From Pedobacter xixiisoli (GTDB lineage: Bacteria; Bacteroidota; Bacteroidia; Sphingobacteriales; Sphingobacteriaceae): a stretch of DNA of 64,000 nucleotides. The stretch is from contig NZ_OCMT01000002.1 of NCBI RefSeq assembly GCF_900215335.1, positions 186,001 through 250,000 of the forward strand, read 5' to 3'. This document shows positions 16,228 through 24,613 of this stretch, piece after piece. Both the position numbers and the translations under genes were made by a program. Below the pieces are notes generated by a model. The model did not search any database. It worked only from the letters and a program-made list of their open reading frames with translations, and was not told where the DNA came from. Within the stretch, counting starts at the first letter, position 1; each line of letters opens with the position of its first letter.

Positions 16228-17706
16228 TTAAACCGAACTTCCGTTATTTGTTTCCATGATACGCTCTAGCAATCTTTGCAAATTCACAGTAGCAAACGAA
16301 GAGCAGTAATCAGACAAACCATATGGAATAATTAGTTCACCATTGTGGATGATAGAACCACAAGAGTACAATACATTTGGCACATAGCCTTCCCTCTCAT
16401 CAGGATTTGGAACTAATAAAGGTTCATGTAGCCTTCCAATTTCTATCGAAGGGTCATTTAAATCTAGCAAACTTGCACCCAGACAATACCTTCGCATTGG
16501 TCCAACGCCGTGGGTGATGATTAACCAACCAGCCTCTGTTTCTATAGGAGATCCGCAATTACCTATTTGAATAAACTCCCAAGAATATAACGGCGACTGA
16601 AGTTTTATGGGTTGGTCCCACACCGTAATTCTATCTGAATACATCAGGTAATTATTCCATCCATCTATCCTCGACATCATTGCGTATTTACCATTAATTT
16701 TCTTTGGAAATAAAGCCAAATTCTTATTCTGCGCTCCTTTTCCATGTAACGGACTCACCTTAAAGTCGTAAAAATCGGTGGTTTGCATTAACTTTGGGAT
16801 GATGAATGCGCCATCGAAAGCGGTATAAGTTCCATAGTAAATGATACTCCCGTCATCCTTAGTAAAACGTACAAAACGGGCATCTTCAATTCCTTTGCGC
16901 TCAAATTCTGAGATTGGAAAAATCACCCTATCAGAAATGTCGGTATCCTTTGAAAAACAGATTTCATGATAAGTATCAGATAACCATAGAATTCTGTCGT
17001 ATTCCAATTTGCCTGTATCTTCAGCTTGCTTTTCCTTTGCATCCAAAACTAGTTTTCTTAATTGAGGATAATCAAATTTATCTCCCAAATGTGCATTTAC
17101 ATCAGTAATCACATTCATAGAAATATTTGCATCTGCTGCTTTCTTCAAGAATAACCTTTTATTGTAGATAGCATTTTTTACCACTTCAGCTTCATCAATA
17201 TAGTTCCCAGCTGGTAAAACATGGATGTTATTATGCGCATCTAGTAGCGCTCTTCTAAAAACAACCGAAGAAATATGTCCTTCTCCCACTGCTCTAAAAC
17301 TGATAATCACCCGCTTCTCTCCTTCCACCAAATTAGACTGATCAGGGTCTTCTACAATAGAAGGATTAAAGAATGCAGCAGATTCGATAGAATATTCGTG
17401 AGTAAAATAAGAACCAATGAGGTATTTGGTAAACTCGTCCATCTCCTTGTAATCAATACCCATTTCTTCGATGAGCCACTGTATTTTCTTGCAATGCTTT
17501 AAAAACACCTTGGTAATGTTACGGTGACGTTTTGAAAACTCTTGAAGTAAAGGAGATACAATATCAAAGATTTGTCGCTCGGTTAGGCTGGTCACCTTTG
17601 TAATTACTTCCCTGGCTCGTTCATCGCCATTATAAAAAAACCTTGCAATTACTCTTTTTGGGTCTGGGTAAACCTTAACCGGTTTTCTGCTAACTGTTAT
17701 CCTCAT
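16228..17706 (-). CDS. Glycoside hydrolase family 130-type phosphorylase/hydrolase
   Basis: A 492-residue protein. The C-terminal 350 residues carry GH130 five-blade propeller motifs: NPSIVEDP, SFRAVGEGHISSVVFRRA, FERKGIEDARFVRF (the EDAR segment with the expected catalytic Asp), and YYGTYTAFDG. An N-terminal helical extension of about 120 residues precedes it. Characterised GH130 members phosphorolyse or hydrolyse beta-mannosides; whether this one uses phosphate is not clear from sequence. It is convergent with the GT4 fusion, suggesting that one makes and the other trims the same oligosaccharide. No signal peptide, so it acts in the cytoplasm. Confidence 0.85.
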   Translation of the reverse strand: MRITVSRKPVKVYPDPKRVIARFFYNGDERAREVITKVTSLTERQIFDIVSPLLQEFSKRHRNITKVFLKHCKKIQWLIEEMGIDYKEMDEFTKYLIGSYFTHEYSIESAAFFNPSIVEDPDQSNLVEGEKRVIISFRAVGEGHISSVVFRRALLDAHNNIHVLPAGNYIDEAEVVKNAIYNKRLFLKKAADANISMNVITDVNAHLGDKFDYPQLRKLVLDAKEKQAEDTGKLEYDRILWLSDTYHEICFSKDTDISDRVIFPISEFERKGIEDARFVRFTKDDGSIIYYGTYTAFDGAFIIPKLMQTTDFYDFKVSPLHGKGAQNKNLALFPKKINGKYAMMSRIDGWNNYLMYSDRITVWDQPIKLQSPLYSWEFIQIGNCGSPIETEAGWLIITHGVGPMRRYCLGASLLDLNDPSIEIGRLHEPLLVPNPDEREGYVPNVLYSCGSIIHNGELIIPYGLSDYCSSFATVNLQRLLERIMETNNGSSV

Positions 17707-17816
17707 ATTAGATTATGTTTAGTTAAACTAACAATTTTAAAAGCATAGATGTTTTTATTAATGCAAATGCCTTCAAACTAAATTATACACTAGGTGTTAT
17801 AAAGAAAAACATTGTG

Positions 17817-18062
17817 ATGGATTCAGCAGAAGTAGATTTTTATATCATAGCTCAAATTAACGAACAGGAAAAGCATATTAAAGTGGTGCAATTAGAAACC
17901 ACTGATGGTGTTCCCTACTATTCTTGCTTAATTGGAGACGATGAAATTACCCAACTAAGAGACGAGACCTATGGCAAATGGGAGCAACTCTGGGGCGATT
18001 TAGACGACAATACCATACAACGTATAGGAAAGCAGATTGAAGAAAAAATTACGCCACCCTAA
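17817..18062 (+). CDS. Hypothetical 81-residue acidic protein
   Basis: Starts at the ATG at 17817 (a GTG in frame at 17814 is less likely). The protein is acidic, with a beta-rich first half (VDFYIIAQINEQEKHIKVVQLETTDGVPYYSCLI) and a helical end (TIQRIGKQIEEKI). No family recognised. It is divergent from GH130 and its stop overlaps the end of the convergent response regulator gene by four bases. Confidence 0.6.
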   Translation: MDSAEVDFYIIAQINEQEKHIKVVQLETTDGVPYYSCLIGDDEITQLRDETYGKWEQLWGDLDDNTIQRIGKQIEEKITPP

Positions 18063-18742
18063 ACGTAATGTAGTACGCCATTAGTAATACAAAACTTAAC
18101 CAACGCTGCTGTATTGCGTACGCCTGTTTTAGCTATCATCTGTAAACGATGACCTTCTATGGTACGTTTACTGGTAAACAATTTATCTGCAATTTCTAAA
18201 TTGGTGTAACCTTCGGCAATCAGTTCTAGAATTTCTATTTCCCTACTAGAAAAATCTACCTTTAAACCATTACTGGGCTTACTTTTAAAGCCAGAACCCA
18301 ACAAACTTTTACTTAGCAACTGGTGTGTCAATTCTGAGCATACATAAAATGAGTTACTCATTACTTGCTTTATCGCAAATATCAATTCTTCTTCATTCAC
18401 ACTTTTAAGCAAATATCCTTTTGCGCCAGACTGCAATGCCTGAGAAACATATTTCTCATGGTCTAGCATAGAAAGTATGAGTACTTTTACGGTTGGATAT
18501 TGAACAGAAATCGCTTCAGAAAGTTCTAAGCCGCTCATATTTGGCATATTGATGTCTGCCAGTACCAAATCTATCTTTTCTTCTGTCGTTTCTAAGATTT
18601 CGATGATTTCTGCGCCGTCCGCACCTTCTCCAACCACTTTAAACTCGCTATACTTTTCTATGAGAGACTTAATACCATCACGTACCAGATGGTGGTCATC
18701 AGCCAATAAAATATTGACTACTTTATTATTATTCTGCGCCAT
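18059..18742 (-). CDS. NarL/FixJ-type response regulator, second copy
   Basis: A 227-residue receiver plus LuxR-type DNA-binding protein. Acidic pocket D15-D16 (LLADDHH), phospho-acceptor D63 (LADINMPNMSG), and the C-terminal FSSREIEILELIAEGYTNLE and SKRTIEGHR helix-turn-helix motifs are visible. It overlaps the upstream kinase gene by 14 bases, so kinase and regulator are translationally coupled. It is a close paralogue of the regulator at 7575-8222; both HTH regions are nearly the same, which suggests overlapping DNA targets. Confidence 0.94.
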   Translation of the reverse strand: MAQNNNKVVNILLADDHHLVRDGIKSLIEKYSEFKVVGEGADGAEIIEILETTEEKIDLVLADINMPNMSGLELSEAISVQYPTVKVLILSMLDHEKYVSQALQSGAKGYLLKSVNEEELIFAIKQVMSNSFYVCSELTHQLLSKSLLGSGFKSKPSNGLKVDFSSREIEILELIAEGYTNLEIADKLFTSKRTIEGHRLQMIAKTGVRNTAALVKFCITNGVLHYV

Positions 18743-19850
18743 TTAGAGGGATATTCATTAAAATTTTAGTTCCTTTATTAGGTTTCGAAAAAACCTCAAA
18801 AACACCATTTAAAAGATGTAGGCGATTAACTACACTTTTTAAGCCAAATCCTTTCTTTGGATTGGATAACACACTCGTTTCCATGCCTTTTCCATTATCT
18901 GTCTGGCTCACATATAACTCTTCTTCCTTTTGTAAAATAAGTACATTAACATGAGTAGCCTGCGCATGCTTGATGGTATTATTTAACAATTCTTGTACAA
19001 TGCGATAAAGTACCACTTCCATATTGCTGCTTAAACGGTTCTCTTTAATGTTGAAACTGAAGTTAAAGCTAATGTTAAGCGCATCTAACTTTCTTTCCAA
19101 CATATCCTTTAAAGCAGCTTCCAAACCCATGTCATTGAGCAGTACCGGCGTAAGTTCAAACGAAATTTGCCTCACTTTCTTTATTGCAGTATTAATCAAA
19201 GCCCTACTTTCAGCTTCGGATGCACCTAACTTTAATTGTGCTGCAAACAACAACTGGCCAATTTCATTATGAAGTGTTTCGGCAATATTTCTACGTTCTT
19301 CTTCTTGCGCATTGATGATTGCCTTAAACAATCGCCTTTGCTGCACGGCCTTTAGTTTAGATTGCTCTTCGATAAGACGTTCGCGTTCGGCATTCAGATC
19401 CATTTGCACGGTAATATCCTGAGAGATACCTATAATTTGCAACGGTTTGCCATACTCATCTCGCGTTAAAACTTTTCTCTTCGTAGTTAACCAACGTACT
19501 TTTCCTTCATGGTCTATAATCCTATATTCCAACTCATCCACCTCATTGTCCTTAGCTTTGCGCAAGATATCCATGCGCTCAAAATATCTATGTTGGTCTG
19601 CCGGATGAACTGTTTTCTCAAAAAACCGAGAGCCCATTTCGCAAATTTCCTCGCTTCCCATTTTAAATAAATGTTGGATATGCGTATTAGAATAGATTTT
19701 TCGCATCTGCTGGATATCGGTAACATACAACATATCAGGCACCGCATCTGCTATTTTAGAAAACACAGCAGATTCCAATTCAAAGTCTTCAATTAGTATA
19801 TGATGGTGTAAATTTTGGACTATGAGATTTGCAGCTTTATATTTCTCCAT
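18729..19850 (-). CDS. PAS-domain histidine kinase, HisKA_3 type
   Basis: A 373-residue soluble kinase. A PAS/PAC module covers about residues 25-150 (IADAVPDMLYVTDIQQMRKIYSN; EYRIIDHEGKVRWL; GISQDITVQ), then a coiled linker, the dimerisation helix EEERRNIAETLHNEIGQLL with H194 as phospho-acceptor, and an HATPase with TDNGKGMET and GFGLKSVVNRLHLL. It overlaps its regulator gene by 14 bases. Its kinase half resembles that of the kinase at 8607, so the two pairs probably arose by duplication and differ in the sensor part. Confidence 0.93.
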   Translation of the reverse strand: MEKYKAANLIVQNLHHHILIEDFELESAVFSKIADAVPDMLYVTDIQQMRKIYSNTHIQHLFKMGSEEICEMGSRFFEKTVHPADQHRYFERMDILRKAKDNEVDELEYRIIDHEGKVRWLTTKRKVLTRDEYGKPLQIIGISQDITVQMDLNAERERLIEEQSKLKAVQQRRLFKAIINAQEEERRNIAETLHNEIGQLLFAAQLKLGASEAESRALINTAIKKVRQISFELTPVLLNDMGLEAALKDMLERKLDALNISFNFSFNIKENRLSSNMEVVLYRIVQELLNNTIKHAQATHVNVLILQKEEELYVSQTDNGKGMETSVLSNPKKGFGLKSVVNRLHLLNGVFEVFSKPNKGTKILMNIPLNGAE

Positions 19851-19944
19851 GCAGCGTTTCTAGATGGTTTATAGAATTAAATATAGACAAAAAATAAAAG
19901 CGACACACCAAATAGTTGTAATACTTTTGTAGGAAGATTTAAAG

Positions 19945-20325
19945 TTATCCCTTAGTCAAACAGCTTTCTATACTACTCAAAAAGTGATTTAAATCAAAAG
20001 GTTTGGCTATAAACAAATCCATGTGATTGGCGTAGTTACAAAAATTATTTAATGGATAAGCAGAAAGCACAATTAAAGGCGTAGTAGGAAATGATGATTT
20101 AATTTTCTCACATAAATTTTCTGCATGAGATAATGGCGCAGTTGAATGATCGAGCAGGATAAGCTCTGGCTCAGAAGAATTAGTTTCCCCAATCGCCTCC
20201 TTCGAAACGAATTCTACCTGAAATCTGTCAGAAATTAATACCTCTGTAAGAATAGTTTGCATACTATCCTCGTCCTCAAAAATCAGCAATTTACGTTTCT
20301 CGGTAGCGATAGGAATGTTTGTCAT
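19945..20325 (-). CDS. Stand-alone receiver-domain protein
   Basis: A 126-residue CheY-like receiver with no output domain. Visible are the acidic cluster EDED at 17-20, phospho-acceptor D59 (LILLDHS), a Ser-Ala switch (VLSAY) and the KP motif (IAKPFDL). It starts 5 bases after the end of the YciE-like gene at 20331 on the same strand, so it is probably co-transcribed with it, and ends 94 bases before the PAS kinase start. It may act as a phosphate sink or connector for the neighbouring kinases (inference). Confidence 0.88.
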   Translation of the reverse strand: MTNIPIATEKRKLLIFEDEDSMQTILTEVLISDRFQVEFVSKEAIGETNSSEPELILLDHSTAPLSHAENLCEKIKSSFPTTPLIVLSAYPLNNFCNYANHMDLFIAKPFDLNHFLSSIESCLTKG

Positions 20326-20330
20326 TGTGT

Positions 20331-20861
20331 TTAGGTTATTTCATCGAGCATTTGGCTCGTACCTGCCATAGCCAACTGCTCTTCTTCTTGCTGTTTATTA
20401 TAAATAATTACCCTTAATAGATTGACTATTTTTTGTGCATTACACTCTAAGGCTTGCGCTAATAAAGAAGTATAAGCCGTAAGCTGATATTGTTGCAGTT
20501 GTTGCATCCCCACAATTAAACCTGCATCACGTATAAAGCTATTTCTAGGCGTTACATCTATAATATCGTAACATTCTTCAATCAGCACTTCAACATCTTT
20601 ATTTTCGCCTTCTTCCACTGCGATATCTATTTCATGAAATATACTTTCTAGGCGATGGACGTGGCTTTTGCCTTCCTTTTCAAATTTGTCGAGTGTTTCC
20701 ATCAAATCTTCGCACCCAACTGCTAACTGTAAAATTGGCAACACGGTAGACCATTGTTTTTCGGCACCGTAAACCTGTGGCAAACTTTCTTTTAAAGATT
20801 TAAAATCTCCTTTGTTGAGCGTCTTCTCTTTTGAAACATTAGATTGAATTGTGTTAACCAT
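20331..20861 (-). CDS. YciE/YciF-like ferritin-like protein (DUF892), divergent
   Basis: A 176-residue helical protein with the DUF892 plan: FKSLKESLPQVYGAEKQWSTVLPIL, a helix with EKEGKSHVHRLESIFHEI, and LQQYQLTAYTSLLAQALECNAQKIV near the C-terminus. It is more acidic and more divergent than the copy at 12622. A perfect 8-base inverted repeat lies upstream (20954-20980). It heads a leftward pair with the receiver protein, so a ferritin-like protein and a signalling domain share a transcript. Confidence 0.75.
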   Translation of the reverse strand: MVNTIQSNVSKEKTLNKGDFKSLKESLPQVYGAEKQWSTVLPILQLAVGCEDLMETLDKFEKEGKSHVHRLESIFHEIDIAVEEGENKDVEVLIEECYDIIDVTPRNSFIRDAGLIVGMQQLQQYQLTAYTSLLAQALECNAQKIVNLLRVIIYNKQQEEEQLAMAGTSQMLDEIT

Positions 20862-20949
20862 AACTAACTAATTAAAAATCAAAGAATAACCATCTCACTA
20901 CGTGATGATTTGTATTAACTAATATCCGATATCATATTTATCTTGAAAA

Positions 20950-20980
20950 GGATATTTATACTAAAAAACAACGTATAAAT
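20950..20980. promoter_or_regulatory. Inverted element ATTTATAC-N11-GTATAAAT
   Basis: Perfect 8-base arms at 20954-20961 and 20973-20980. The centre includes TACTAAAAAACAACGT (20959-20974), identical to 2281-2296. It lies between divergent genes (YciE-like leftward, CinA-like rightward). Confidence 0.4.
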
Positions 20981-21052
20981 ACTGAATTTAATGATGTCTT
21001 TTTGGTTTATGAAACTATAAACAATTTACTGAAGCTTAGTGTTTTAATAAAT

Positions 21053-21541
21053 ATGAACATTACAGAAATAACCCTGAAAGAGCTAAGCGAGTATTGTTTA
21101 GGACGGCAAATATCTATAGGTGTAGCAGAAAGTGTTACTGCTGGTTATTTACAATTTACTTTAAGTCAAATGCCACAAGCGTTGAGCATTTTTAATGGAG
21201 GAATTACTACTTACAATATTGGGCAAAAAGTAAAGCATTTAGGATTAGATTTTATTCAAGGCTTGAGCTGTAATTGCGTTTCAAAAACCACAGCCGAAGT
21301 AATGGCACTACAAGTTTGTAATTTGCTTAATAGTAAAATGGGTATCGCCGTGACTGGTTATGCAAGCCCAGTTCCTGAGCAAAATATCATTGAATTACAC
21401 GCTTACATGGCTATCGCCTTCAACCATAAAATTGTGCATACGCATCAATTATTCACCAAAGAAAACTCACCTGCCGAAGTCCAAAAAGACTATGTTAAGC
21501 AGGTGATTACAGAAATGCTTGTTTATTTCACTAAATTGTAA
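21053..21541 (+). CDS. CinA C-terminal-domain paralogue
   Basis: A 162-residue stand-alone domain related to the C-terminal nicotinamide-nucleotide amidohydrolase part of CinA. Visible: GVAESVTAGYLQFTLSQ, FNGGITTYNIGQKVKHLGL, and MGIAVTGYASP. Compared with the full-length CinA at 32884, AESCTGG becomes AESVTAG and the loop TGIAGPDGG becomes TGYASPVPE, so activity or substrate may have changed. The ATG at 21053 is chosen because the seventeen open codons before it lack family similarity. It overlaps the convergent SDR gene by 11 bases. Confidence 0.82.
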   Translation: MNITEITLKELSEYCLGRQISIGVAESVTAGYLQFTLSQMPQALSIFNGGITTYNIGQKVKHLGLDFIQGLSCNCVSKTTAEVMALQVCNLLNSKMGIAVTGYASPVPEQNIIELHAYMAIAFNHKIVHTHQLFTKENSPAEVQKDYVKQVITEMLVYFTKL

Positions 21542-22415
21542 TTCTGCCACCTGTTACCGGTAACACCGCACCAGAAATAAAACTGGCATCAGCCGAAGCT
21601 AAAAACAAAAAAGCTGGAGCCAATTCTACTGGCTGCCCTGGACGTTCCATAGCTGTGTTTTGGCCAAACGTTTCTACGTTAAATTTAGTGGCAGGAATTA
21701 ATGGAGTCCAGACAGGACCAGGCGCCACAGCATTTACGCGAATGCCCTTACCTTGTTTCAATAAAATCTGACTGAGATTTGAAGTAAAATTGATGACTGC
21801 ACTTTTGGTAGCCGAATAAGGCAATAAATCCTCCGAAGGGTCAAACGCAACTACCGATGTAGTATTAATAATGCTACTCCCTTTAGGCATATGAGGTACA
21901 GCCGCTTTACATAAGTAGAAAATTGCATTCACGTTGGTTTCAAAAGTACGGTTCCATTCTTCCGTTGGAATGTCTTCTATTTTCTCTCTACTAATATGAA
22001 AAGCAGCATTGTTGATGAGTACGTCTATCTGTCCAAATTCTTTAACAGCTTTATCAACTATTGCTTTGCACTGTTTTTCATTAGTAATATCACCTTTCAT
22101 TAAGATTGCCTGTCTTCCGGCCCTCCTTACATATTCAGCAGTTTCTTCAGCGTCTTTGTCTTCCGCATCAGCTAGATAGCTAATCAGTACATCTGCACCT
22201 TCTCTGGCAAAAGCAATGGCTACTGCCCTGCCAATTCCCGAATCTCCACCGGTAATGATTACCTTTTTATCAGTGAAGCGACCATAACCGATGTAGCTAT
22301 CTTCGCCATGGTCGGCTTTAGGCACCATTTTATCTTCTGTTCCTGGATAGATTTGCTCAGGCGTATTGAACGGTGGCGCTGGATACAATTTCTTTGGGTC
22401 TAGCTGTTCTTTCAT
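21531..22415 (-). CDS. SDR-family oxidoreductase, stress type (YghA-like)
   Basis: A 294-residue short-chain dehydrogenase with an N-terminal extension of about 48 residues (YPAPPFNTPEQIYPGTEDKM...) typical of the YghA/YhdF-type group. The NAD(P)-binding motif TGGDSGIG is at 55-62, NNAA at 135-138, and the catalytic set is S187, Y200 and K204 (YSATK). Members of this group are often induced by general stress; the substrate is not known. Its 3' end overlaps the CinA-like gene in convergent orientation, so no terminator can lie between them. Confidence 0.9.
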   Translation of the reverse strand: MKEQLDPKKLYPAPPFNTPEQIYPGTEDKMVPKADHGEDSYIGYGRFTDKKVIITGGDSGIGRAVAIAFAREGADVLISYLADAEDKDAEETAEYVRRAGRQAILMKGDITNEKQCKAIVDKAVKEFGQIDVLINNAAFHISREKIEDIPTEEWNRTFETNVNAIFYLCKAAVPHMPKGSSIINTTSVVAFDPSEDLLPYSATKSAVINFTSNLSQILLKQGKGIRVNAVAPGPVWTPLIPATKFNVETFGQNTAMERPGQPVELAPAFLFLASADASFISGAVLPVTGGRITI

Positions 22416-22522
22416 AATTATCTATTAACGATATAAGGTTGAACGAATGAACGACAGAAAAGTTCCTTTAAATTATCTTTTAAGCTTAAATACTGATGGC
22501 TTTGCGTATTTATACGGCAATA

Positions 22523-22555
22523 AAAAAAGCCGTGAACAAACGTCCACGACTTTTT
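22523..22555 (-). terminator. Terminator after the lipocalin-like lipoprotein gene
   Basis: Minus-strand stem AAGTCGTG / CACGGCTT with one G-T pair and a short loop, followed by a T-run, 18 bases after the stop codon. Confidence 0.75.
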
Positions 22556-22572
22556 AAATAGTATCTTTTACC

Positions 22573-23064
22573 TTAGTTTACGGCTTTTACGAAGTTCATT
22601 ACCACGTAAGCAGTTTTACCACTGTATTCAATTGGAGACTTAACCGTCATTGCATTATCATCTGCGCTGGTTAGCACTAAACGATAACCTTCAGTAACAT
22701 TTTTAGCTTTCTCGCCTTCATATAATTTTTTGAACTGGAAAGTTTCATCAGCTGTGCTTACAGACCAAAATATATTTTGAGTTTTAGCTGAGCAGCTTGC
22801 ACTTGACGGCAAACTATAGCTACCATTGCCGCTATTAGTTAATCTCCAAGTACTGCCAACAAAGCATTTATAAGAACTCTCTCCTAAGAATGACCTTACA
22901 GCCACATCAGGAATACCTTCGAATGTAATATTGTTTAACATCCAGTTGCCCGTAACATTGCCTCTTCTAACTGCAGGCGTACCTGAAGTAGTTTTCGGAG
23001 AACAGCTTTCTAACACCACCAACGATGCAGAGAATAAAGCGATAGCTAAAATTAGTCTTTTCAT
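22573..23064 (-). CDS. Lipocalin-like lipoprotein
   Basis: A 163-residue envelope lipoprotein. From the ATG at 23062-23064 the signal is MKRLILAIALFSASLVVLESC with Cys21; seven upstream codons are also open, so a slightly longer start is possible. The mature part has a G-x-W start (GNVTGNWMLNNITFEG) and alternating strands (STWRLTNSGNGSYSLP; FQFKKLY), matching lipocalin-like/META-type small beta-barrels in Bacteroidota. Two Cys (ESSYKCF, SASCSAK) could form a disulfide. Ligand unknown. A terminator follows. Confidence 0.72.
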   Translation of the reverse strand: MKRLILAIALFSASLVVLESCSPKTTSGTPAVRRGNVTGNWMLNNITFEGIPDVAVRSFLGESSYKCFVGSTWRLTNSGNGSYSLPSSASCSAKTQNIFWSVSTADETFQFKKLYEGEKAKNVTEGYRLVLTSADDNAMTVKSPIEYSGKTAYVVMNFVKAVN

Positions 23065-23244
23065 TTTTTTAATATTTGTTTTCATTTGTAATGAAACTAT
23101 TCAGAAATATTGGAACGGTTTCATTTTTTAATATTTTGTTTGATGGCAATTTTCTTTATTAAAAAAGAAATCAGCCTTTGTATAATTTCTGTGAAACTCT
23201 TTACATAAATCTTGCCAAAAATAAAGTAATTGGGCTATTTAATC

Positions 23245-23252
23245 TACATTTG
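23245..23252 (+). promoter_or_regulatory. Candidate -7 element TACATTTG
   Basis: Matches TAnnTTTG, 27 bases before the ATG of the PLP enzyme at 23280. No good TTTG at the usual upstream spacing. Confidence 0.35.
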
Positions 23253-23279
23253 TTTTATCACCTTTTAAATTCAATTATC

Positions 23280-24395
23280 ATGAAGCCAGAAACTACTGCT
23301 ATTCACGCCTCTAACTTAGTAAAAGCCGTTACTGGAGATGTTACTTCTCCAATTCATCTTTCTACCACCTATTTTAGAGGCGAAGATGGTGGCTATCCTG
23401 GCGGTCACATGTATAGTAGAGTAAGCAATCCTAATCGTTCTGCGCTGGAAAAAGTAATTACCGAGTTAGAAGGCGGCGCTGATACTTGCGCTTTTTCATC
23501 AGGAAACACCGCTGGAATGGCAATTTTTCAAGCCTTAAAGCCTGGTAGTCACATTATCGCTCCAGACGATATGTACTGGGGTTTTAAAAAGCAACTACTC
23601 ACTATTTTTGCTGATACGTTATCTTTCGATTTCGTTGATTTAACAGAAGTAGACAATGTAGAGAACTATATAAAGGCCAATACTGTTTTACTTTGGGTAG
23701 AAACACCTTCTAATCCGCTGTTAAAGATCTGCGATATTGAGGTACTAGGAAAAATTGCTAAAAAACACGAGCTGATTTTTGCAGTAGATAGCACCTTTGC
23801 TTCCCCAATTTTACAAAACCCAATTGCTTTAGGAGCTGATATTGTAATGCACTCTACCACTAAATATATTGGCGGACATAGTGACGTTTTAGGAGGTTCG
23901 TTAACTTTTGCTGCTAAAAATGAGTTTTTCGATAAGATTAAAAATATTCAAGAAACAGGCGGTGCTGTACCTTCTCCATTTGATTGCTTTTTATTGTTGA
24001 GAAGTATCAAAACATTAGCTTACCGTATTAAAGGTCACTGCGAAAACGCAGAGAAACTAGCGAATTACTTAAATGAGCATTCTAAAGTAGAGGCTGTTTA
24101 TTACCCAGGACTGCCATCGCATCCGCAACACGAAATTGTGAAGAAACAAATGAAAGGTTTTGGTGGTATGCTTTCTATTTTAACCAAAGGTGATGCTGAT
24201 TTTGCTAGAAAGGTAGTGAACAGTGTGAAAGTTTTTAGTCAGGCAACAAGTTTAGGTGGCGTAGAAAGTTTGATTGAGCACCGTGCTTCTGTGGAAGGAC
24301 CTACTAGCAAAACACCTCAGAATTTAATTCGTATCTCGGTTGGGCTAGAACACATTGATGATTTAATTGCGGATTTGGAACAAGCGCTGGGTTAA
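23280..24395 (+). CDS. Cys/Met metabolism PLP enzyme (cystathionine gamma-synthase/lyase type)
   Basis: A 371-residue fold-type I PLP enzyme from the ATG at 23280 (MKPETTAIHASN); 34 upstream codons are open but lack family similarity and overlap the promoter box. K195 in HSTTKYIGGHSD binds PLP, YSRVSNPNRSALE (46-58) binds its phosphate, and D170 in AVDSTFASP contacts the ring. Enzymes of this subgroup catalyse either transsulfuration step or methionine/homocysteine lysis. With metY and metX nearby supplying direct sulfhydrylation, a lyase or reverse-transsulfuration role is plausible, but sequence alone does not decide. Confidence 0.88.
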   Translation: MKPETTAIHASNLVKAVTGDVTSPIHLSTTYFRGEDGGYPGGHMYSRVSNPNRSALEKVITELEGGADTCAFSSGNTAGMAIFQALKPGSHIIAPDDMYWGFKKQLLTIFADTLSFDFVDLTEVDNVENYIKANTVLLWVETPSNPLLKICDIEVLGKIAKKHELIFAVDSTFASPILQNPIALGADIVMHSTTKYIGGHSDVLGGSLTFAAKNEFFDKIKNIQETGGAVPSPFDCFLLLRSIKTLAYRIKGHCENAEKLANYLNEHSKVEAVYYPGLPSHPQHEIVKKQMKGFGGMLSILTKGDADFARKVVNSVKVFSQATSLGGVESLIEHRASVEGPTSKTPQNLIRISVGLEHIDDLIADLEQALG

Positions 24396-24427
24396 GTTGA
24401 AAGTGGTATAATGCATACCTAGGGCCT

Positions 24428-24604
24428 CGTCATCCCCAACTCGATTGGGCATAGTAATGCATTCGCTTTAAGATTCCCGCCTACTCGGGAATGACGACAA
24501 TGTTCCGTCATTTGACTGTAATGCGGTCCTTTACGTATGGGAGAGAAATCTAGCAACTTTACTTAAGCATATCGTTAGATTTCTCCTAACGTCGAAATGA
24601 CGGG
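24428..24604. repeat. Two intergenic hairpin repeats
   Basis: ATTCCCG/CGGGAAT (24473-24492) is nested inside CGTCAT/ATGACG (24428-24496); a second perfect 10-base inverted repeat, GAGAAATCTA/TAGATTTCTC, spans 24543-24585. They lie between convergent genes and may end transcription of both. Confidence 0.6.
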
Positions 24605-24613
24605 TAAGGTTTA

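Noticed and set aside
23178..23279. Upstream extension of the PLP enzyme (34 codons)
   Set aside because: Lacks family similarity and runs over a TAnnTTTG box; MKPETTAIHAS is the usual start.
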